7,167 bases of DNA, from NCBI GenBank assembly GCA_946628525.1, contig CAMOWO010000038.1:1-7167 (forward strand), in the 5' to 3' direction. Numbering within the stretch: position 1 is the stretch's first letter; each line of letters starts with the position of its first letter. Both the position numbers and the translations under genes were made by a program. Shown piece by piece: positions 1 to 5,944 of the stretch. The notes below the pieces were generated by a model, which did not search any database, was not told the origin of the DNA, and saw only the letters and a program-made list of their open reading frames with translations. Origin of the DNA: an uncultured Bacillota bacterium. Its GTDB lineage: Bacteria > Bacillota_A > Clostridia > Peptostreptococcales > Anaerovoracaceae.

Positions 1-668
<668 letters not shown>

Positions 669-696
669 TTAATGGATCTTTTGTCCAATTTTTGAC

Positions 697-1317
697 TTAT
701 CCAACGACTTTTACCATGGAAGCTCTGATGACCTTCCCGTTCAATGTATATCCCTTCTGCAGGACGCCCGATACCTTGCCGCTCTCATATTCTTCGGACT
801 CCTCGGTCATCACTGCATTGTGAAGGTTCGGATCGAAATCCTCGCCCAGGGCTTCGATCTCCTTGAGGCCGGACTTCTCCAGAACGTCGCCCAGCTGCTT
901 GAAGATCAGTTCCATGCCTTCCTTGAAGCCTTCGTCTCCGGCTTCCTGCTGCAAAGCTCTCTCGAAGTTGTCCACCACGGCGAGGAGCTCCGTCACGATC
1001 TTCTCGTTGGCGTAACTGTAGAGGTCCTGCTTCTCCTTGGCGACTCTCTTCTTGTAGTTCTGGAACTCTGCCATGAGCCTCAGATACCTGCTGTTTTCAT
1101 CTTCTTCAGGTTCAGCCTTCTCAGGTTTCGCGTCCTCAGGTTTCGCTTCCTCAGTCCCTGCTTCTTCTGCAGCCTCTTCCGTTCCGGTTTTTTCTGCTTT
1201 CTCTGAAGCTTCTTCCTTATTCTCTTCCGGAGCTTCTGCTACTTCTGCTGTTTCAGGTTCCTGCTGCGCCTCAGTCTCCTGAGTCTGAGCCTTGATATCT
1301 TCTTCATTATTGATCAT
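697..1317 (-). CDS. grpE: GrpE, nucleotide exchange factor for DnaK
   Basis: GrpE is a homodimeric cytosolic co-chaperone that releases ADP from DnaK. The 206-residue protein has the family order: an acidic, Ala/Glu/Lys/Pro-rich disordered tail (about 1-75), a long helix that should form the dimeric coiled coil (about 76-120, containing RLMAEFQNYKKR), the helical bundle (about 120-150), and the C-terminal beta domain with FDPNLHNAV (161-169) and the family signature GYTLNGKVIRASMVKV (189-204). The acidic tail is longer than in many GrpE proteins and contains a short tandem repeat (separate entry). The ATG at 1317 is the only plausible start, because an in-frame stop lies about 25 nt upstream; the first 11 bases overlap the end of hrcA. 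The best Shine-Dalgarno match, AAGGAG (1333-1338), lies inside hrcA at a long spacing of about 15 nt, so translational coupling to hrcA is likely. Cotranscribed with hrcA and dnaK. Confidence 0.97.
   Translation of the reverse strand: MINNEEDIKAQTQETEAQQEPETAEVAEAPEENKEEASEKAEKTGTEEAAEEAGTEEAKPEDAKPEKAEPEEDENSRYLRLMAEFQNYKKRVAKEKQDLYSYANEKIVTELLAVVDNFERALQQEAGDEGFKEGMELIFKQLGDVLEKSGLKEIEALGEDFDPNLHNAVMTEESEEYESGKVSGVLQKGYTLNGKVIRASMVKVVG
1106..1150. repeat. Three 15-bp tandem units within grpE
   Basis: Read on the plus strand, three adjacent 15-bp units begin with TCAGGTT: TCAGGTTCAGCCTTC, TCAGGTTTCGCGTCC and TCAGGTTTCGCTTCC, with a fourth partial TCAG following. The last two differ at one base. 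On the coding strand they encode the pentapeptides EAKPE, DAKPE and KAEPE in the disordered acidic tail of GrpE. The unit length is a multiple of three, so gain or loss of copies would keep the reading frame. Confidence 0.85.
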
Positions 1318-2362
1318 CCTGGTCTTCGTCCTCTCCTTCTGTCATTTTAAATGCTTCGCTTAGATTATCGGTGAGATATTCCACCACCGAAGTGACTTCC
1401 GCGTACTTCATCCTGGTAGGTCCTATGACTCCGATCTTGCCCACCTGTCTGCCGTTGACGTGATACGTCGCCGTGATCACGCTGCAGTCCTGCAGCGACT
1501 CATCATCGTTCTCGTTACCGATCGTGATGATCATGCCGTTATCCCTGTTGATGAGCCTCTGTGTTAAATCTTCCTTCCTGTTGATCATCTCAAAGAACAT
1601 CTTGGCCTTATCGATGTCGTTGTACTCAGGAAGCGAGAATATGTTCGTGTATCCATCCATATAGAGGTTGACGTTCAGCATATCCTCCAGCGTCTTCACG
1701 AAGCTCGGAACGATGGACTTCTCGTACATGGCCAGTGCCGCCGCATCCGTCTTCACCGTCTCTATGATATCCAGTGTAAGCGCCTCGCTTATGGTCTTGC
1801 CCTTGTAGTTATACGTCATGTTCTTCGAAATGAACGCGAGGGTATCCATAGACACCGGTTTGTTCAATCGGATCGACGTATTCGAAATCTTACCGCTCTC
1901 CGAAACGATCATCAGTATGACCGTCCGCTCGTCCACCGGCATCAGGTTGACGTACTTGAGCACATCCTGATCCTGCCTCGGTGTCATCGCAAAAGCTGTA
2001 AGATTCGTGATCTCCGAAAGTATATGCGCTGCTCGCTCAACGAGGTTCTCCAGTTCCGTTACGTTGTTGTACAGGCTCTGGGCTATGGAATCCTTCTCCA
2101 CCGGTGTGAGTTCCTTCTTATCCATCATGGTATCCACATACAGTCTGTACGCCTTCTCGGAAGGGACTCTTCCGGAGGATGTATGCGGATGACTGAGAAA
2201 TCCCATATCTTCCAGATCGGACATCTCATTTCTGATGGTGGCAGGACTGATCCCCAGATCGTAGTTCTTAGAGAGCGTCCTGGAGCCCACCGGCTCAGCG
2301 GTTCTGATAAAGTCGTAAATGATGGCCTGCAGTATCTTCAGTTTTCTTTCACTTAAATCCAT
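1307..2362 (-). CDS. hrcA: HrcA, heat-inducible transcription repressor
   Basis: HrcA is the dimeric repressor of class I heat-shock genes; it binds CIRCE, and in Bacillus its activity depends on the GroEL/ES chaperonin. The 351-residue protein starts MDLSERKLKILQ, typical of the family. The N-terminal winged helix holds EPVGSRTLSKNYDLGISPATIRNEMSDLE (in part 23-51; recognition region about 38-51), followed by SSGRVPSEKAYRLYVD (62-77). A central GAF-like region follows, and the conserved C-terminal IGPTRMKYAEV lies at 313-323. The protein ends in an acidic tail, EDEDQDDQ. I chose the ATG at 2362, not the upstream in-frame TTG at 2389, because AAGGAGG (2368-2374) sits 5 nt before the ATG and the TTG lies inside the CIRCE element. 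Its last 11 bases overlap grpE. The gene should be autoregulated through the CIRCE directly in its leader. Length matches the family. Confidence 0.97.
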   Translation of the reverse strand: MDLSERKLKILQAIIYDFIRTAEPVGSRTLSKNYDLGISPATIRNEMSDLEDMGFLSHPHTSSGRVPSEKAYRLYVDTMMDKKELTPVEKDSIAQSLYNNVTELENLVERAAHILSEITNLTAFAMTPRQDQDVLKYVNLMPVDERTVILMIVSESGKISNTSIRLNKPVSMDTLAFISKNMTYNYKGKTISEALTLDIIETVKTDAAALAMYEKSIVPSFVKTLEDMLNVNLYMDGYTNIFSLPEYNDIDKAKMFFEMINRKEDLTQRLINRDNGMIITIGNENDDESLQDCSVITATYHVNGRQVGKIGVIGPTRMKYAEVTSVVEYLTDNLSEAFKMTEGEDEDQDDQ

Positions 2363-2367
2363 ATCGG

Positions 2368-2374
2368 CCTCCTT
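2368..2374 (-). promoter_or_regulatory. Ribosome binding site of hrcA
   Basis: AAGGAGG on the minus strand, 5 nt before the ATG at 2362 and 4 nt downstream of the edge of the CIRCE inverted repeat. It fixes the hrcA start at MDLSERK and argues against the nine-residue-longer TTG reading. Confidence 0.9.
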
Positions 2375-2377
2375 GTT

Positions 2378-2406
2378 GTTAGCACTCAAGACCTCCGAGT
2401 GCTAAC
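2378..2406 (-). promoter_or_regulatory. CIRCE operator (HrcA binding site)
   Basis: A perfect inverted repeat TTAGCACTC-N9-GAGTGCTAA occupies 2379-2405 and matches the CIRCE consensus at every position. One more G:C pair (2378 and 2406) extends each arm to 10 bp. The element begins a few nucleotides downstream of the predicted transcription start and ends just before the hrcA ribosome binding site. HrcA bound here should block initiation, and the same sequence can fold as a hairpin at the 5' end of the mRNA. It is the only CIRCE in the window, so it should control hrcA, grpE and dnaK together. Confidence 0.98.
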
Positions 2407-2415
2407 TACAGTTTA

Positions 2416-2444
2416 AATGTACCACCCGGCCCCTCTAAAGTCAA
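2416..2444 (-). promoter_or_regulatory. Sigma-A-type promoter of the hrcA-grpE-dnaK operon
   Basis: On the minus strand TTGACT (2439-2444, 5 of 6 to the -35 consensus) is followed after exactly 17 bp by TACATT (2416-2421, 4 of 6 to the -10 consensus). Transcription should start near 2409, about 4 nt before the CIRCE repeat. The -35 box lies only 18 bp beyond the addA stop codon. Class I heat-shock operons use a vegetative promoter with CIRCE just downstream, and this fits that layout. The start site is inferred. Confidence 0.85.
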
Positions 2445-2462
2445 CACATTTACGGAAAAATT

Positions 2463-5400
2463 TTAGTCCATTTTGAGGAATTTTTTCAGATGGAACAGAT
2501 AGAGATACGTTTCCTTCACTTTCTTGCCCCAGGCCGATTCCAGGGCCTCTCTATAGAGCGCCAGCTGCCCTGCATACCTGTCTGCGATGGTCTCTATGCT
2601 CTGCCCCTCGCCGATGTAACTGTTCTTGTAATCTATGAGAACGAAACCGTCATCTTCTTCAAAATAACAGTCGATGATACCCTGCACGATGGTCTCTTCT
2701 CCCTCGATCGTCTTTTTCATGATGAACTCCCGCTCTTTGTGAACGGCAGGAGCCTTTGCAGCGCGCATCCCGACTTCCGTCCGGAAGAAGCCTGCCAGGT
2801 CTTCGATGGATACGGCATCCTTTTCACGATCCGAAAGCAGTCCGTCTTCGTGCATCTTCGCTGCAACGCTCTCGATGTACGGTGCTCCCTCCGCTGCGGC
2901 CTTCCCAAAGTCGAGTCGTTCCATCACCGCATGCATGGCGGTTCCGATGTCCGCGGCAGTAAGCGGCCTCTGGGCATCACTAAAGAGCCCCCGCTCAAGA
3001 TAGATGGGAGCATTCTCATCCCCGTGGACGCCAAGCTGGGATACGGAGTATTTCGATCGCACATCCGACCGCTCATACGGGTACTTCCAGGAAAGAATCT
3101 CATCGATCTCCGAGACGGCCTTCTCATCTCTTGAGGCCCTCGTCTTCTCCAGGAGCATCTGTATGTCTCCCCGCACCGATTTCTCGTACTCCTCCGCTTC
3201 AGACTGCGTCTCGATGGAGATCACCGCGTCCGTCCTGCAAAGGGGAGCATAGAGCATCTGCAGGTAGTCCGAGTAGCCGACAAAGTTCTCGTCCAGCGAG
3301 TCCTCTTTCTTGACCGTTCCTGTGATGATCAGCTTGTCCTTCGCCCGGGTCAATGCCACATAGAGGATCCGGATCTCTTCTTCTACGCCCTCCGTCTTTT
3401 TCTTCGTGAGGATCGCCTTCTGCAGGAGCGTCTTCCTGTGCCATCCTTCTTCTCTGTTCACGTGCGGGAGCGCGATGGAAAGGTCCTTGTGCATCGGGAA
3501 AAGGTCTTCCGAGCCGCCCCGCAGCCGCTTGCCGGTCCCCGCCAGAATGACCACCGGGAACTCCAGGCCTTTGCTCCTGTGGATGGACATGATGCGCACC
3601 ACGTCCTCTCCTTCTCCCGTGATCCCGGCTTCTTCCTGCTTGATGTCGCTGCGCTTCATGGCCTCGACGTAGTCCAGGAAACCGTGGAGTCCCGAGTAGT
3701 TCGTCTCCTCGAATTCCGCCGCCCTGCTGATCAGAAGACGCAGGTTCGCGATCCGCTGCCTTCCCACAGGAAGACCGCTGCAGTACTGCATATAACCCGT
3801 CTCCTCCAGGACGACCTTGATCAGTTCCTCAAGGGAGACGCCGCGTTTGATCTGCTTCCACCGGTCGATGGTCTCGAACATGGCGGTGATCTTCGCCTTG
3901 AGATCCTCGTCGCTGCCACCGGCTTCGTAGGCTCGCACTGCATCATAGAAGCTGCCGTCTCGGTGCTCCGACCGGATCTTTGCCATCTGCAGGAAATCGA
4001 ACCCAAAAGCCACCGATCTCATGGCGGAGATCAGCGGAATGTCCTGATGGGTATTGTTTATGATCTTCAGTATATTGATGAACACCTGGATCTCCACCGT
4101 CTCATAGTACCCTGTGCCGGCGGACCCGTATGCCGGGATGCCGCTATTGTTCAGGTACCTTTCGAGGTCGGAGACTGTGCTGTTGTTCCTGGTCAGAATG
4201 ACGATATCGCCGTAGGATATGTTCTTGGTCGCGTTCGCCTTCGTATCGTAGATCTCAAGGCCCATGTGCTCCCGGATCAGCCGGACGATCAGTGCCGCCT
4301 CCGCATCATCGAAGCCATCCTCGTCCCCCTCAAAGCTCTCTTTCGGGATCACGTGTAGTGAAGTGGTCATCCCCGGATGCTCCTCGCCAACCGTGCAAAT
4401 CAGCCGCGCATCATCGTCGTAATCGTCCATGATCGCAGAAAAGACGGCGTTCACCGTGTCGGTAACGCTTCTTTTGCTCCTGAAGTTGTTGGAAAGGTCG
4501 ATCTTGATGCTCACCTCCGGATCTCCATCCTTGTACCTGTTGTACCGGCTCCTGAAGAGTTCCGGTTCTGCCAGCCTGAATCGGTAGATGCTCTGCTTCA
4601 GATCCCCTACCATGAAGAGGTTGTTTCCTCTGCTGATCTTCTCCACGATGGTCTCCTGCAGCTGATTGCAGTCCTGGTATTCATCGACAAAAATGTACTC
4701 GAACTTGTCCCTGTACTCCCGGCAGGCCCTGTCGTCCTCCAAAATATCGATGGCGACGTGCATCACGTCATCGAAGTCGACGATATTCTCCTCGGCCTTC
4801 TTCGCCTTAAAAACCTGCTCGAATTCTTCAAGGATCTCCACGAGGTACGCCGCGTCCCCCGCCTGGGCCTTCAGTTCCTCGTCGCATTCCTCCAGACTAA
4901 AAGCATAGTAGGCTTCCCCCATCTCCTTGATGATGGTCTTAGCCTTCTCTGTATATTTCTTCACCGACCCCTTGATGAGGTCGTATTCTTCCTTCTCATC
5001 GCCCGACGCTCTGAGCTGCTCGTACTTGATCTGCGGGAACGCCCCTTCATCCTTGATGCGCCGCGGGATGGACTTCATCAGGTTCAGGTTCTGCGCCGCC
5101 TTCTGCCCCAGCTTCTCTAGCCCTGCATCAAGCAAAAGATCCACGCCGGCCTCATAGTAGCTCACGGCCTCCTCAAAAAGACGCCCCGTCTCTTCCTCAA
5201 AGAACAGGTCCAGTCCGTAGGCCGCCAGCGGGGAATCCTCCCCCAAAAGAGCCGTCTTTCTCCGGGCCCAGTCCATGTAATGCGGAAGGCTCCTCATCTG
5301 CTTGTAGAGAGCCAGTATCCCTTCTTTGATGCGCTTCTCGTTTCTGTCGCTGCTGTACTTCGTCAGGAACGCCGCGAACCTCTCCTGATCTTCTGCGAAC

Positions 5401-5831
5401 CGCCTGTCAAAAACATCTTCGATGCTCTCCGTTCGGAGGATCTCGATCTTCGTCTCATCGCCGATCCTCACCCCTGGCTCCAGATCTGTCAGGTAGAAAT
5501 ACCGCCGCATGACCTCGATGGTAAAGGAGTGGAAGGTGCTGATATTCGCCCTCGGCATGAGCCTCAGCTGACGCGCGAGAAACGCCTTGTCCGCCCCTTC
5601 TTCTGCCATGGTCTTTCGGATGGCATCCTCCAGCCTTTCCTTCATCTCAGCCGCCGCTGCATTCGTAAACGTGGTGATCAGGAACCGGTCCACATCCACC
5701 TTGTCCTGCAAAATGAGCTGCTTAATGCGCTCTACGAGAACGGCCGTCTTGCCGGATCCCGCTGCCGCAGAAACGAGTATGTTCCTGCCTCTTGATTCTA
5801 TTGTTTCTCTCTGTTTATCTGTCCATTTCAT
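2463..5831 (-). CDS. addA: AddA, helicase/nuclease subunit of the AddAB recombination complex
   Basis: AddA is the UvrD/Rep-like (superfamily 1A) 3'-to-5' helicase and nuclease subunit of AddAB, which resects double-strand breaks for RecA loading, the Firmicutes counterpart of RecBCD. All expected motifs are intact in the 1122 residues: Q motif WTDKQ (3-7), Walker A AAAGSGKT (22-29), motif Ia TTFTNAAAAEMKERL (53-67), Walker B VDEYQD (382-387), motif III VGDLKQSIYRFR (408-419), motif IV NFRS (449-452), motif V SIHRSKGLEFPVV (749-761) and motif VI LYVALTRAKDKL (823-834). The C-terminal RecB-type nuclease domain shows GTAMH (His967), GIIDC (Asp1054), the catalytic DYK (1067-1069) and QLALY (1089-1093). 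It is somewhat shorter than Bacillus AddA (about 1230). ATGs at 5834 and 5831 are adjacent; I chose 5831 because the only Shine-Dalgarno, GGAG, is 5 nt away rather than 2. No addB is adjacent, which is atypical. Confidence 0.96.
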   Translation of the reverse strand: MKWTDKQRETIESRGRNILVSAAAGSGKTAVLVERIKQLILQDKVDVDRFLITTFTNAAAAEMKERLEDAIRKTMAEEGADKAFLARQLRLMPRANISTFHSFTIEVMRRYFYLTDLEPGVRIGDETKIEILRTESIEDVFDRRFAEDQERFAAFLTKYSSDRNEKRIKEGILALYKQMRSLPHYMDWARRKTALLGEDSPLAAYGLDLFFEEETGRLFEEAVSYYEAGVDLLLDAGLEKLGQKAAQNLNLMKSIPRRIKDEGAFPQIKYEQLRASGDEKEEYDLIKGSVKKYTEKAKTIIKEMGEAYYAFSLEECDEELKAQAGDAAYLVEILEEFEQVFKAKKAEENIVDFDDVMHVAIDILEDDRACREYRDKFEYIFVDEYQDCNQLQETIVEKISRGNNLFMVGDLKQSIYRFRLAEPELFRSRYNRYKDGDPEVSIKIDLSNNFRSKRSVTDTVNAVFSAIMDDYDDDARLICTVGEEHPGMTTSLHVIPKESFEGDEDGFDDAEAALIVRLIREHMGLEIYDTKANATKNISYGDIVILTRNNSTVSDLERYLNNSGIPAYGSAGTGYYETVEIQVFINILKIINNTHQDIPLISAMRSVAFGFDFLQMAKIRSEHRDGSFYDAVRAYEAGGSDEDLKAKITAMFETIDRWKQIKRGVSLEELIKVVLEETGYMQYCSGLPVGRQRIANLRLLISRAAEFEETNYSGLHGFLDYVEAMKRSDIKQEEAGITGEGEDVVRIMSIHRSKGLEFPVVILAGTGKRLRGGSEDLFPMHKDLSIALPHVNREEGWHRKTLLQKAILTKKKTEGVEEEIRILYVALTRAKDKLIITGTVKKEDSLDENFVGYSDYLQMLYAPLCRTDAVISIETQSEAEEYEKSVRGDIQMLLEKTRASRDEKAVSEIDEILSWKYPYERSDVRSKYSVSQLGVHGDENAPIYLERGLFSDAQRPLTAADIGTAMHAVMERLDFGKAAAEGAPYIESVAAKMHEDGLLSDREKDAVSIEDLAGFFRTEVGMRAAKAPAVHKEREFIMKKTIEGEETIVQGIIDCYFEEDDGFVLIDYKNSYIGEGQSIETIADRYAGQLALYREALESAWGKKVKETYLYLFHLKKFLKMD

Positions 5832-5836
5832 CATGG

Positions 5837-5840
5837 CTCC
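5837..5840 (-). promoter_or_regulatory. Weak ribosome binding site of addA
   Basis: GGAG on the minus strand lies 5 nt from the ATG at 5831 and 2 nt from the ATG at 5834, favouring the inner start. It is the only Shine-Dalgarno-like sequence close to the gene and is much weaker than those of hrcA, dnaK and gpmI, which suggests low translation. Confidence 0.5.
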
Positions 5841-5849
5841 ATTTTAACA
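5841..5849 (-). promoter_or_regulatory. Possible extended -10 promoter for addA
   Basis: The minus strand reads TGTTAAAAT, an extended -10 (TGn followed by TAAAAT, 5 of 6 to consensus). No convincing -35 lies 17 bp upstream. Six bases separate it from the first ATG at 5834, so transcription from it would begin at or next to the start codon, giving a nearly leaderless mRNA. An alternative is the TATAAT at 5905-5910 on the same strand, which would leave a leader of about 65 nt including the GGAG. The sequence cannot decide between them. Confidence 0.3.
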
Positions 5850-5883
5850 TGATTCCCAATTCTTTCATACCGGCAATAAAACT

Positions 5884-5912
5884 TTGCGGGACAACGCCGC
5901 TTGTATTATAAT
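5884..5912 (+). promoter_or_regulatory. Promoter of gpmI
   Basis: A perfect -10 TATAAT (5907-5912) follows TTGCGG (5884-5889, 3 of 6 to the -35 consensus) at 17 bp spacing, so transcription should begin near 5919, about 25 nt before the start codon. The -10 lies in the palindrome ATTATAAT (5905-5912), so the minus strand also carries TATAAT at 5905-5910, pointing toward addA; that orientation has no recognisable -35. Confidence 0.7.
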
Positions 5913-5944
5913 CGTGATGACACTATAAAAAGGAGAACAGTTAT

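Noticed and set aside
820..1206. A 128-codon plus-strand open frame opposite grpE
   Set aside because: It is in codon register with grpE, and its hydrophobic Leu/Phe-rich end is just the complement of the Glu/Lys-rich acidic tail.
2454..2492. Inverted repeat AAAAATT / AATTTTT around the addA stop as a terminator
   Set aside because: The stem is 7 A:T pairs with a loop of about 16 nt and no GC core, too weak for an intrinsic terminator.
3438..4358. A 306-codon open frame on the plus strand opposite addA, with further ones at 2490-3134, 4377-5120 and 5280-5795
   Set aside because: All lie in exact codon register with addA on the other strand. A stop there needs TTA, CTA or TCA codons in addA, which this gene rarely uses. 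They have no good ribosome binding site and the translations resemble no known family, while addA is fully conserved.
5886..5900. Short inverted repeat GCGG-N7-CCGC between the gpmI -35 and -10
   Set aside because: Four base pairs with a 7-nt gap is expected by chance and matches no operator I know.
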